Shown piece by piece: positions 1 to 8,093 of a DNA stretch of 34,712 bases. Both the position numbers and the translations under genes were made by a program. Source of the DNA: Bryobacterales bacterium (lineage in GTDB: Bacteria > Acidobacteriota > Terriglobia > Bryobacterales > Bryobacteraceae). The stretch lies in contig JAEUQC010000142.1 of the NCBI GenBank assembly GCA_016789905.1, positions 1 through 34,712 of the forward strand, written 5' to 3'. The notes beneath the pieces were generated by a model. It worked only from the letters and a program-made list of their open reading frames with translations, did no database searches and was not told the DNA's origin. Position 1 is the stretch's first letter, and each line of letters opens with the position of its first letter.

Positions 1-428
1 TAGTAATAGTCCACACGCGCGCAAGTATCTTCCCCGCCCCCGGCATGATACCGCCGCGCCGCCGTTACTCTGCCGTCTGTGTCGTAAGTAAACGCCACTT
101 TCTGGTTCTTCGCGTCCTGCTTCCAGTTCAGCGTCCCATCCGCGTTATAGTCAAATCGCGTCGATGGATTCGCCACCGTTGAACTCTCCGGATGCCGCAC
201 CGACACCAGTTGCATATTGGAATTGTACACCCACGTCCGCGTCTGCGTGACCGTCGCTCCGTTACCCGTTCCCATCCCCGGCCGCGTCATCGTTGCAGTC
301 AATAGCTGCCCCAGTTCGGAATACTTGTAAACCGTCTCGTACGCCGTCCCGCCCCCCGGCGGCGGCGCCGTCACCTTCACCAGATTCCCCAACGCGTCAT
401 GCTCAAGTTTATCAAGCACTTTCTGCAT
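1..428 (-). CDS. RHS/YD-repeat protein fragment (runs off left edge)
   Basis: Reading the minus strand from 428 gives about 142 codons open to the window edge. The translation contains typical RHS/YD-repeat signatures: LEHDALGNLVKVT, FDYNADGTLNWKQD and FTYDTDGRVTAARRYHAG. RHS proteins are large secreted or surface shells that often carry a variable C-terminal toxin, which would lie left of the window. The ATG at 426-428 has no ribosome binding site, and a TAA lies five codons upstream in the same frame. This is therefore probably an internal piece joined to unrelated DNA (a truncated copy) rather than a natural N-terminus. The codons end mostly in G, matching the C-rich + strand of this side of the window. 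Family call is solid; intact or pseudogene cannot be decided here. Confidence 0.7.
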   Translation of the reverse strand, partial: MQKVLDKLEHDALGNLVKVTAPPPGGGTAYETVYKYSELGQLLTATMTRPGMGTGNGATVTQTRTWVYNSNMQLVSVRHPESSTVANPSTRFDYNADGTLNWKQDAKNQKVAFTYDTDGRVTAARRYHAGGGEDTCARVDYY

Positions 429-1200
429 GATATTCGAATTTACTTATGTAGCCATCGCCGCGACTGCTGCTCCTGCTCCCGTGCCAACCCGGTGTTCGGA
501 CTCGAACGCCGAGGCCACAACCAAGGTAAGAGTGCTATCCGCCTTGCCGCCTCACCGAAACGCTCAAATCCGCAAGTAGCGCGCTCCGGTCCCCTTCAGG
601 AAGGATCGAACACGTCGATTCAACCTACTCGCCGAACGGCCTCTCTCCACGCCGCCCAACGCCGCCGCCCGGTCCGGCAGTTTCCCGCACTTCGGCGCCT
701 CCGCCATCACGGTCTCGAAGGGCCATCAACATCGGCACCCCGCCCGCCGGTCTGCTGGTTATTCCACCGCCGAGCGGCTCTTTATCGTTTCTCCCCCTGT
801 TCGCCCCGCCACAAAACCCGCCCGCCTACTCCAGACGCTCCACCCCCCCGCGGACGAATCAGCCGAAACTCCAAATCCGCCATAGTCTCCACTTGGGACA
901 ATCGAGCCACCCATGCCATTCTTAGTCTCAGCCAACCCGGCGCCGCCGCCAGTCAAGAACGCCTGGTCATCGAGAACCCCACTCCCGCCGCTTATTTCCA
1001 TCGCTGGAACGCGCCTAACCGCTTTGGATTTGCCGCGACGTTGCAACCCGGTCTCGCCGCCACACTGGCGCAAGACGTTTCCAGCACCTGCGGCGATCTC
1101 CTCCCGGCGCGGTCGAACACCACCCCATCTCCGCGGACCGCGCTGTCTTCGGCCCGTTCCCCTCCTCGTCCCCGCTCGTGCCCGTTTTGGATCGCCCAAA
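429..1200. other. gene-poor stretch, possibly decayed sequence
   Basis: No convincing gene was found. Open frames exist on both strands (for example + 399-1298), but their translations are proline/arginine/serine-rich with no recognisable motif, lack a plausible ribosome binding site, and look like by-products of high GC. The stretch lies between the broken RHS fragment and the AT-rich leader of the terminase cassette, so decayed RHS or mobile DNA is a reasonable but unproven reading. Confidence 0.4.
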
Positions 1201-1204
1201 TAAC

Positions 1205-1297
1205 GCAGTCACAAAAAACCAATATTTATTTTTCCATTATTTTCAATACAATAGAATTTAACATACCGATTTTTCTTGCAGACACGCCTTTAAAATA
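1205..1297 (+). promoter_or_regulatory. AT-rich island upstream of the terminase-like cassette
   Basis: About 90 bases of strikingly AT-rich DNA in an otherwise very GC-rich window. It contains several A and T runs and a TACAAT hexamer at 1247-1252 that would serve as a -10 box; no clear -35 partner is seen at the usual spacing. Its position just before the hairpin at 1298-1368 and the start codon at 1388 makes it the likely promoter region for the cassette. An integration-junction remnant is the alternative. Confidence 0.4.
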
Positions 1298-1368
1298 GAA
1301 ATAGAAAGTAAGGCCCCGGCCACCAAACCCGCAACACAGGGTTTCGGTCCCCGGGGCCTTCCTATTTC
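1298..1368 (+). promoter_or_regulatory. long nested hairpin in the 5' leader of the terminase-like cassette
   Basis: Four stacked pairings are visible. GAAATAG (1298-1304) pairs with CTATTTC (1362-1368). AAGGCCCCGG (1310-1319) pairs with CCGGGGCCTT (1351-1360). ACC (1322-1324) pairs with GGT (1346-1348). AAACCC (1325-1330) pairs with GGGTTT (1339-1344), closing on an eight-base loop. That is 26 base pairs in 71 bases. The element ends 19 bases before the ATG at 1388, with an AGGGAG ribosome binding site between. It could be a 5' UTR regulatory RNA, an attenuator, or a mobile-element terminal structure; sequence alone cannot decide. Confidence 0.65.
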
Positions 1369-1387
1369 CACTGCCAGGGAGACAACA

Positions 1388-2107
1388 ATGGACCCGCTCA
1401 AGAAAGCCGAAATCGCCCGCCAAAATGGGGCCAAATCGAAAGGCCCCGTTTCTGCCGAGGGAAAAGAACGTTCCAAACGCAACGCCATCACCCATGGCGA
1501 ACGCGCCACCGCCCTCAAACTCATCGTCCCGCCCCACTCTGCCTGCTTGGCAAACGAGGACCGTCAGGCCTTCTACAGACTTTACGACTCCCTGACCGCT
1601 AAGTACCGCCCCGCCGACGGCGCCGAACTGGCCCTCGTCCGCGAAATCGCCGAGTTCCAATGGAAAATCGACAGAAATAAACAAATGGAATCCGCCATTT
1701 ATAATCGTGAACTCGTGCGCCAAGGCGCTCGCATCGTCGGCTCCATTCCCGAACTGCGTGCCCTCGAAATCTCCATCGCCGCCCAGGAGTCCCTCACCGG
1801 AAATCGCACCGTCGCCGAACTGCGCCGGGATAACCAACAGAATCTCCGCGCCATCAACCAGGTCCAGCGCCGCCTGCTCCAGCTCCAAAAACATTGGCCC
1901 GCCACCGCTCCCACGCCCCCGGTCCGCGAAATCAACGAACTCGACGAAACGCCCGCGGACGGCAAAGGAACCAATGCGCCAGTCGAAAAACTAGACGTGA
2001 ACGGCCCTGTTACCAATAACGTCATCGAACTCTATCGCGAGATCTTTCACAAAAACACCATGGAACTAGTCGGCCATGAGTTAGCTTGCGACATCGACAA
2101 CACGTAA
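1388..2107 (+). CDS. terminase small-subunit-like protein (NGAKSKGPV...EGK type)
   Basis: 239 residues. The N-terminus carries the signature ARQNGAKSKGPVSAEGK followed by RSKRNAITHGE (about residues 10-38), a pattern I know from short acidobacterial proteins that precede terminase-like ATPases. The middle (about 75-175) is charged, helical and probably coiled-coil; the tail is low-complexity. The start ATG has a good AGGGAG site seven bases upstream, preceded by the long hairpin. The next gene begins seven bases after the stop, so the two are very likely co-transcribed. By position and size it should play the DNA-recognition role of a terminase small subunit, but this is inference from context. 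No other phage genes are nearby. Confidence 0.6.
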   Translation: MDPLKKAEIARQNGAKSKGPVSAEGKERSKRNAITHGERATALKLIVPPHSACLANEDRQAFYRLYDSLTAKYRPADGAELALVREIAEFQWKIDRNKQMESAIYNRELVRQGARIVGSIPELRALEISIAAQESLTGNRTVAELRRDNQQNLRAINQVQRRLLQLQKHWPATAPTPPVREINELDETPADGKGTNAPVEKLDVNGPVTNNVIELYREIFHKNTMELVGHELACDIDNT

Positions 2108-2114
2108 ACGGACT

Positions 2115-2945
2115 ATGGACACACAGTTACACAACCGCCGCTTCCTCCGCTCTGTGGAGGCAATCCTCGGTACCGCCCTCGTGTGTCCGAAAATCGAAAT
2201 TCCCGCCCCCTCGGAATGGGCCAAATCCGCCCTCGGCTTTGCTCCCGACGCAAAACAAGCCGCCGTGCTCGATCACGACGCCCGCCGCCTCATCTTGTGC
2301 TGCGCCCGCCAATGGGGCAAAACCACCATCATCGGCATTAAGGCACTCCACGCCGCCGTCTTCCACCCCGGTACCCAAGTCGCCATCATCTCGAAATCTC
2401 TCAAACAGGCCGGCATTCTCATCGGCCGTGTCTGCCAGTCGGCCGCCATCCTCGGCTACCCCCGCAAACGGGTCCGTGGCCATGAACATTCCCTCGAACT
2501 CCCCAACGGCAGCAGAATCTTCGGCATCGCCAATTCCGAAGGAGCCATCCGCGGCTACACCATCGATATTGTCATCGTCGATGAAGCCGCCCAGATCGCC
2601 GACGACGTCATCGGCGCCGCCAGTCCCACCCTCGGACGAACCAACGGCAAACTCTGGCTGCTCTCCACCCCAAACGGCCAGACCGGCCTGTTTTTCAACG
2701 TTTGGCACGACGCCCAACTCACCGGCTGGTTCAAAATGAAGGCCACGATCGAGGACGCGCCTTACGCCAGTCCCGCCTTCATCGAAGAGCAGAAACGGCT
2801 CTTCCCCTATAAATTCCGCCAGGAATACTACTGCGAGTTCACTCCGGTCAAAGGCCGGCTCTTGAACCACGAACGGGTCAATCAAATGTTAGATCCAGAT
2901 ATCGCTTACGTGCCCTTCCCGCGGCTCTCTCAGGAGACTCTATGA
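2115..2945 (+). CDS. terminase large-subunit ATPase domain, stand-alone
   Basis: 276 residues with the ATPase half of a phage terminase large subunit: Walker A-like CARQWGKTT (about 63-71), Walker B IVIVDEAAQI (about 152-161) and the coupling motif STPNG (about 184-188), followed by FRQEYYCEF near the domain end. In phages this motor packages DNA into capsids and is fused to an RNase H-fold nuclease, usually in a protein of about 450-600 residues. Here the frame stops right after the ATPase and the nuclease follows as its own gene through an ATGA overlap (2942-2945), so translation is coupled. All motor motifs look intact. There is no portal, capsid or tail gene in the window. Confidence 0.8.
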   Translation: MDTQLHNRRFLRSVEAILGTALVCPKIEIPAPSEWAKSALGFAPDAKQAAVLDHDARRLILCCARQWGKTTIIGIKALHAAVFHPGTQVAIISKSLKQAGILIGRVCQSAAILGYPRKRVRGHEHSLELPNGSRIFGIANSEGAIRGYTIDIVIVDEAAQIADDVIGAASPTLGRTNGKLWLLSTPNGQTGLFFNVWHDAQLTGWFKMKATIEDAPYASPAFIEEQKRLFPYKFRQEYYCEFTPVKGRLLNHERVNQMLDPDIAYVPFPRLSQETL

Positions 2946-3616
2946 TCGCCCCACTTACTTCATGGTCCCTCGGCCTCGACCTCGGGCAGCGCTCCGATCG
3001 CTCCGCCCTCGCCACCCTCAGCCTCGATTGGTCCGTCCAGGGTCGCAACCCCGTCGATTGGAGTTGGATCCGTGTCCCGCGCCTCGTCCTCCGAGACATC
3101 GAGCGCTTCCCCCTCGGCGCCCCCTACCTCTCCTTTTCCGAAGCCCTCGCGCAGCGCTATCGGCACATCGCGGCCTTGACACCGGCTCTCACGCAGCCGC
3201 AAATCCATCTCACCGTCGACGCCGGCGGCCCAGGCGCACCCGTCATCGAGCACCTTCGCCGCGCCCGCCTCCGCATGGACTTGAAAGCGATTCTTCTCAC
3301 CGGAGGCCGTGAACCAGGAGCCACCGCCGCCGGCACCCTCACCGTGCCCCGTCGCGTCCTCCTGTCCAACTTGATCCTCCTCCTCGACCACGGCAGGCTC
3401 CATGCCCCGCACGATCTTCCTGGCTGGCCCCTCTTATATGAGGAGTTGCTCGCACTCAATGCCGCCACCTGGCATCCCGATAAGTCCACCGCCCATGATG
3501 ATATGGTCATCGCCCTCGCTATCGCCGCCTGGCGTATCACCCGCCTCCACCCGGAACTCTTGCCGGAACCGGCAAACGCCCCTGCCCGCTGGGCGCCCAC
3601 CGGCTATCTCTTCTAA
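2942..3616 (+). CDS. terminase nuclease domain (RNase H fold), separate gene
   Basis: 224 residues corresponding to the C-terminal nuclease half of a terminase large subunit. It opens with GLDLGQRSDRSALA (Asp13), has TVDAGGPGAPV (Asp93) in the middle and ends with AHDDMVIALAIAAWR (Asp186/187). This spacing of acidic residues fits the two-metal RNase H-like active site of this family. The ATG overlaps the stop of the ATPase gene. The two polypeptides together (500 residues) equal a normal terminase large subunit, split exactly at the domain border. The acidic residues are retained, so it is probably an active enzyme working with its neighbour rather than debris. Confidence 0.75.
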   Translation: MIAPLTSWSLGLDLGQRSDRSALATLSLDWSVQGRNPVDWSWIRVPRLVLRDIERFPLGAPYLSFSEALAQRYRHIAALTPALTQPQIHLTVDAGGPGAPVIEHLRRARLRMDLKAILLTGGREPGATAAGTLTVPRRVLLSNLILLLDHGRLHAPHDLPGWPLLYEELLALNAATWHPDKSTAHDDMVIALAIAAWRITRLHPELLPEPANAPARWAPTGYLF

Positions 3617-3666
3617 TCTGTTCGCGATACGATAAGATTGCGATAACTCAACAAATCGAGGCCAAA

Positions 3667-6600
3667 ATGTTTAGACTCCTCGCGCCCTTGCTCCTCGCCG
3701 CGCTTACCTGCGCCGCGCAGTGTACGCTTACGCTCCAGCCCAATCTCCCCACCGGCGCCCTCGGCGCCGCCTACCCGGGCGCCGTCGTTCACGGTGGCGC
3801 CGGGCCCTGGACCTACAGCATCGCCGGCGGAGCGCTGCCCAACGGCCTCTCCGTCGCTCCCAATGGCGGCGCCGCCATCTTTACCGGTTCCGCCGCCGCC
3901 GCCGGCACCTTCGATTTCAACCTCCGCGTCACCGATTCGGCCGGCTGCCTCGGCGCCGCCAATCTCCGCATCGTCATCGGCGGCGACCTCGCCGTCCAAC
4001 CCGCCCTCCTTGCCAACGGCGCCACTGGCCGCCTCTACGCCCAGTCCTTCGGCCTCAACGCCGGCTCCGTCGCCCTCCCCGTCACCAGCGCCAGCCTCCT
4101 CTCCGGCACCCTTCCCCAGGGCCTCAACATCGTGAACTCCGGCGGCACTTGGGTCCTCTCCGGCACCCCCACCGGCGCCGGCAGCTTCGACTTCACCGTC
4201 CAGGTCACCGGCGGCGCCGGCTTCTCCGCCTCCCGCCGCTACGTCGTCACCATCGCCGGCGTCACCACCGTCGTCTCCTCCCCCTCCAGCCTACTGCTCA
4301 CCGCCCGCCTCGGCGAATCCCCGCTCCCCGCCCAGCGCCTCGATATCGCCGCCGCCGATGGCGGCTCCTACCGCTACCGCGTCTCCGCCTCCAGCCCAGG
4401 CTTCCGCATCGAAAACGCCGCCGGCGAGTTCGCCACCCCCTTCACCCTCACCCCCAACGTTCAGCCCCTCTCCAGCGTGCCAGGCGCCTATACCGGCTAC
4501 ATCGAACTCGTCGCCGTCGACGGCCTCGCCCCCACCGTCCGCATCCCCGTCGAACTCATCGTTCAGCCCCCGCCCAACCTCCTCGTCGACACCTCCGCCA
4601 TCACCGTCTCCATGCGCCAGAATGACCCGCCAGTCACCCGTGGCATCCCCGTCTCCTCCTCCGGCGCCCCTCTCACTTATGCGGTCGAAACCCTCACCCC
4701 CATCGGCGGCAATTGGCTCACCCTCACCCCCGCCCTCGGCGAAACCCCGGCCAATCTCAACGTCGTCTTCAATCCCGTCGGCCTCCCCGCCGGCGTCTAC
4801 TCCGGCACCATCCGCATCGCCGCCAACCGTAACGGCGTCTCCGCCATCGGCAGCCCCAAGGTCATCGCCGTCAGCCTCACCGTCGACGCGCCCAACCCAA
4901 CCTCCGGCTTCGCCGCCTCCCCCGGCGCCCTCTCCTTCACCGGCCAGGTCGGCACCACCCCCTCCCCCGCCCAGCCGCTCCGTATCTCCAACGCCGGCGG
5001 CCCCATCTCCTGGTCCGCCACCGGGAATGTCCCATGGCTCGGCCTCAATCAGCTCACCGGCACCACCCCGTCCGATATCCTCGTCTCCGTCTTCCCCGGC
5101 GGCCTCGCCGCCGGCACCCACACCGGCGCCTTTACCTTTACCAGCGGCGCCACCAGCATCGTCGTCCCCGTCACCCTCACCCTCGCCCCCGCGCCCCCAT
5201 CGAACACCGACCCCGTCCTCCGCGTCTACCCGGACTCCGTCGTCGGCTCCGTCACCGCCACCAGCCCCCAGTTCGCCTGGACCGTCAATGTCGATGGCAT
5301 CGGCGGCCAATACAACGTCGAGTTCAACCCCACCGTCCCCTGGCTTACCACCTCGCCCCCAGGCGGCACCACCCCCACCGGCTTCAACCTCCTCGCCGAC
5401 GCTGCGAAACTCCAACCCGGCACCCACCAGGGCGCCGTCATCGTCGTCACCACCAATCCCAACGGGCTCAAAACCAGCTCCGTCGTCAACGTCACCCTCT
5501 ACGTCTCCGGGAACGCCACGCCATCCGCCCCTGGCCTCCTCCAGACCACCAGTTCCACGCTCTTCTTCGACTGGCGCCAGGGCGCCAGCGTCCCTCGCCC
5601 GAAACTCATCGGCCTCTCCAGCTCCGGTCTCCCCGTCAATTGGGACGCCATCTCCACCGTCTCCTGGATCAACCTCTCCCGTGCCGCCGGCACCACCCCA
5701 AGCGAGATTGAGGTCTCTGTCAGTCCCCAGTTCCTCGGCGCCGGCAACTACCGCGGCGAGGTCCGTTTCCGCCGCGGTACCGAAGAGGTGTCCGTCGTCA
5801 CCGTCCTCCTCTCCATCGGCGGCGCCGGCGCCCTCCGCGCCAATCCCTCCGCCCTCGTCTATCTCGTCGAAACCGGCCGCGACGTCGCACCCCAGCTCTT
5901 CACCCTCGGCCGTTTCGATTCCGATGTCTCCGCCAACTACACCGTCCGCTCCGCTCCCGATTGGCTCGCCGTCGCCCCGCCCAGCGGCAAAACACCCGCC
6001 CAACTGGAGGCCGTCATCCGCCGCGACCGGCTGCCGCAGGCCACCACCACCGTCCTTCGCCTCGAAGGCGAGGTCGCCATTGAGAGCGAAGCCGGCGGCG
6101 TCCGCATCCCCATTCTGGTGACCATCGTTCCGCCGCAGGGTTCGCCCGCGGGCCGCGAGGCGCCATGGATTCTCTCGGTGACCAACGCCGCCAGCACGCA
6201 ACCCGGCCCCGTCGCTCCCGGCGAACACGTCACGCTCTACGGCGGCTTTGAAGGCCGCGAGGCCCGCGTTTTCTTTGACGCCAACCGCGCCCCGCTCCTC
6301 GTTCAGGAGCCCAACCAACTCACCGTCGCCGTCCCATTCGCGGTGGCCGGCCGCGCCTCCACCCGCGTCCGCGTCGAAGTGGATTCGCTCGCCAGCCGCG
6401 ACTTGGAACTCCGCGTCGTCGACACCGCCCCCGGCATCTTCACGAAGAACGGGTCCGGCCGCGGCTTTGCCGTCACAACCAATGAGGACGCAACGCCCGG
6501 CTCGTTTGCGACGCTCGAACTGACCGGCCTCGGCGCGACTGATCCGCAGGGAACCGACGGCGCCAAGGTCGCCGAAGGCGAGACCTTCAAGCCAATCGCG

Positions 6601-6795
6601 GCGGTCGAGGTTCGGGTAGGCGGCTTGGTGTCGGATACGGTAACCTGCGCGACGCCTGTCGGCTCTGTTCAGGGAGCGATGCGATGCGAGTTCCGCGTCC
6701 CGCCAGGCATGGAAGCCGGCGACCACCCGTTACTGGTGACGGTCGGCGGGATAGCCAGCCAGCCCGGCGTCCTGTTCCGCGTCCGCCAGCCCTAA
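3667..6795 (+). CDS. exported BACON/Ig-like repeat protein with TIGR03437 C-terminal domain
   Basis: 1042 residues. A signal peptide (residues 1 to about 17, cleavage near CAAQC) is followed by two putative-Ig modules with PNGLS/TGxPTGAGSFDF signatures (about 20-200). Then come five BACON-like repeats recognisable by W-(L/I)-x5-10-G-x-TP at about residues 348, 456, 558, 666 and 764. From about 834 (ILSVTNAAS) to the end lies a TIGR03437-type domain, the 'Solibacter paralogous family' C-terminus. The role is probably adhesion or carbohydrate binding at the cell surface; no catalytic motif is seen. The start has GAGG five bases upstream. Third codon positions are overwhelmingly C until about 6.1 kb and then become mixed or G-rich, so the compositional switch of the window begins inside this gene. 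Confidence 0.85.
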   Translation: MFRLLAPLLLAALTCAAQCTLTLQPNLPTGALGAAYPGAVVHGGAGPWTYSIAGGALPNGLSVAPNGGAAIFTGSAAAAGTFDFNLRVTDSAGCLGAANLRIVIGGDLAVQPALLANGATGRLYAQSFGLNAGSVALPVTSASLLSGTLPQGLNIVNSGGTWVLSGTPTGAGSFDFTVQVTGGAGFSASRRYVVTIAGVTTVVSSPSSLLLTARLGESPLPAQRLDIAAADGGSYRYRVSASSPGFRIENAAGEFATPFTLTPNVQPLSSVPGAYTGYIELVAVDGLAPTVRIPVELIVQPPPNLLVDTSAITVSMRQNDPPVTRGIPVSSSGAPLTYAVETLTPIGGNWLTLTPALGETPANLNVVFNPVGLPAGVYSGTIRIAANRNGVSAIGSPKVIAVSLTVDAPNPTSGFAASPGALSFTGQVGTTPSPAQPLRISNAGGPISWSATGNVPWLGLNQLTGTTPSDILVSVFPGGLAAGTHTGAFTFTSGATSIVVPVTLTLAPAPPSNTDPVLRVYPDSVVGSVTATSPQFAWTVNVDGIGGQYNVEFNPTVPWLTTSPPGGTTPTGFNLLADAAKLQPGTHQGAVIVVTTNPNGLKTSSVVNVTLYVSGNATPSAPGLLQTTSSTLFFDWRQGASVPRPKLIGLSSSGLPVNWDAISTVSWINLSRAAGTTPSEIEVSVSPQFLGAGNYRGEVRFRRGTEEVSVVTVLLSIGGAGALRANPSALVYLVETGRDVAPQLFTLGRFDSDVSANYTVRSAPDWLAVAPPSGKTPAQLEAVIRRDRLPQATTTVLRLEGEVAIESEAGGVRIPILVTIVPPQGSPAGREAPWILSVTNAASTQPGPVAPGEHVTLYGGFEGREARVFFDANRAPLLVQEPNQLTVAVPFAVAGRASTRVRVEVDSLASRDLELRVVDTAPGIFTKNGSGRGFAVTTNEDATPGSFATLELTGLGATDPQGTDGAKVAEGETFKPIAAVEVRVGGLVSDTVTCATPVGSVQGAMRCEFRVPPGMEAGDHPLLVTVGGIASQPGVLFRVRQP

Positions 6796-6804
6796 CCGCC
6801 ACGT

Positions 6805-6900
6805 GCTCGAACCAGCCCGGCGCCCACAATCGCCCGAGCCCAGCAACCGGCAAACCAGCCAGCCGGGCGCGCGCAACCGCCCGAGCCCGGCCGACAATCC
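6805..6900. repeat. two degenerate copies of a roughly 45-bp C-rich repeat
   Basis: Between the end of the TIGR03437 gene and ppk2, the phrase with core CGCCCGAGCCC occurs at about 6827 and 6880. Each copy is embedded in a similar AACCAGCC...GGC...CAACCGCCCGAGCCC context, giving an imperfect tandem duplication of about 45-50 bases. No gene or terminator was found in this short gap. Confidence 0.45.
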
Positions 6901-6947
6901 ACAGGCTCTGCGTCCCAAACCCGGAGCCGGCCGGCGACGGGCAACAG

Positions 6948-8093
6948 CTACAGGAGCGGATGGGTCCGTTCCCCACGCTCGTAAACCACATGTGCCCGGC
7001 CAACCAGCAACGGGTCCAGCGGCCCAATGTACTCCAGGTTCTTGTTCGCGTAAGGCAGCTTATGCAACAGGTAGCGCATCCCGTTTAAACGGGCCCGCTT
7101 TTTACAGTCCGATTTAATCACCGTCCACGGCGCGTCGGCGGTGTCCGTGTAGAAAAACATCGCCTCCTTGGCCTTCGTATAGTCGTCCCACTTATCGAGG
7201 GAGGCCAAATCCACCGGGGAGAGCTTCCACTGCTTCAAAGGATGCACCTTGCGCTCCTTAAACCGGCGCCGCTGCTCTTCGCGGCTCACCGAAAACCAAA
7301 ACTTAACCAGGTGTATGCCGCTGCGGACCAGGTTCCGCTCAAATTCCGGCGCCTGCCGCATAAACTCGATGTACTCGTCGTTGGTACAGAAACCCATCAC
7401 CTTCTCCACACCGGCCCTGTTGTACCAGGAGCGGTCAAAGAGGACGATTTCGCCGGCCGTCGGTAAGTGCTCCACGTACCGCTGGAAGTACCACTGGCCG
7501 CGCTCTTCAATGGTCGGCTTTTCCAACGCCACCACACGCGCGCCACGCGGATTCAGGTGCTCCATCAGACGTTTGATGGTGCCTCCCTTCCCTGCGGCGT
7601 CGCGGCCTTCGAAGAGGATGACCACCTTCTGGCCCTCCTTCTTCACCCAGTTCTGTAGCTTCAGCAGTTCCACCTGCAGCCGGTACTTCTGGCGCTCGTA
7701 GGCCTTGCGCGTCATCAGATTCCGGTAGGGATACCCTCCCTCCCGCCAGTTGTCGGAAAGCTCCAGATCCTGGTTCACAGGAGTTGGGTCCACCAGCCGC
7801 CGATGCTCCTTCACGCGCCGCCGGATCAGGTTCAAATCATCCGGCGAGGTGCCCTGCAGCAGAGCGTTCAGTTGTTCGAGCAGTTGGGAATTCTTGGATT
7901 CGCTGGCCGCCTCGTCCAGTACGTCCTGAATAGCGTTGGCGCGGGCTTCCACCGCGCCGGCGCCGGATTCGGCGGCGGCGAACTTCTCAATCGTCTTCGG
8001 CGTGCGGGCCGGTGCAATGTCACCCGAGCGGGTGCGGCGGCGGAGGGGAGTTTTGACCGCGCCGTTGGGCTTGGTCGTCGATGGAGGGTTCAA
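6948..8093 (-). CDS. ppk2: polyphosphate kinase 2 family protein
   Basis: 381 residues. PPK2 enzymes transfer phosphate between polyphosphate and nucleotides in the cytoplasm. The core (about 105-345) shows Walker A GRDAAGKGG (163-171), Walker B LFDRSWYNRAGVE (218-230), the EERGQWYFQRY segment, and the lid-region motif SREEQRRRFKER, all typical of single-domain PPK2. About 100 extra N-terminal residues precede the core. The assigned start is TTG with AGGA nine bases upstream. It overlaps the 3' end of the creD-like gene by 74 bases, so a GTG at 7952 is a possible alternative start. Codon choice drifts along the gene: C-ending near its 5' end, G-ending near its 3' end, which places the window's skew switch here. 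Confidence 0.92.
   Translation of the reverse strand: MNPPSTTKPNGAVKTPLRRRTRSGDIAPARTPKTIEKFAAAESGAGAVEARANAIQDVLDEAASESKNSQLLEQLNALLQGTSPDDLNLIRRRVKEHRRLVDPTPVNQDLELSDNWREGGYPYRNLMTRKAYERQKYRLQVELLKLQNWVKKEGQKVVILFEGRDAAGKGGTIKRLMEHLNPRGARVVALEKPTIEERGQWYFQRYVEHLPTAGEIVLFDRSWYNRAGVEKVMGFCTNDEYIEFMRQAPEFERNLVRSGIHLVKFWFSVSREEQRRRFKERKVHPLKQWKLSPVDLASLDKWDDYTKAKEAMFFYTDTADAPWTVIKSDCKKRARLNGMRYLLHKLPYANKNLEYIGPLDPLLVGRAHVVYERGERTHPLL

Noticed and set aside
399..1298. 299-codon plus-strand frame near the left end
   Set aside because: Overlaps the RHS fragment, has no ribosome binding site and no recognisable protein features.
4291..6726. 811-codon open frame on the minus strand
   Set aside because: It lies antisense to the TIGR03437 gene, has a Gly/Asp/Glu-rich composition with no motif, and is explained by C-ending wobble codons on the other strand.
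6800..7000. Replication origin with DnaA boxes at the skew switch
   Set aside because: Only one weak 7/9 match to TTATCCACA and no AT-rich unwinding region or dnaA/dnaN; the skew change itself is kept as a finding.
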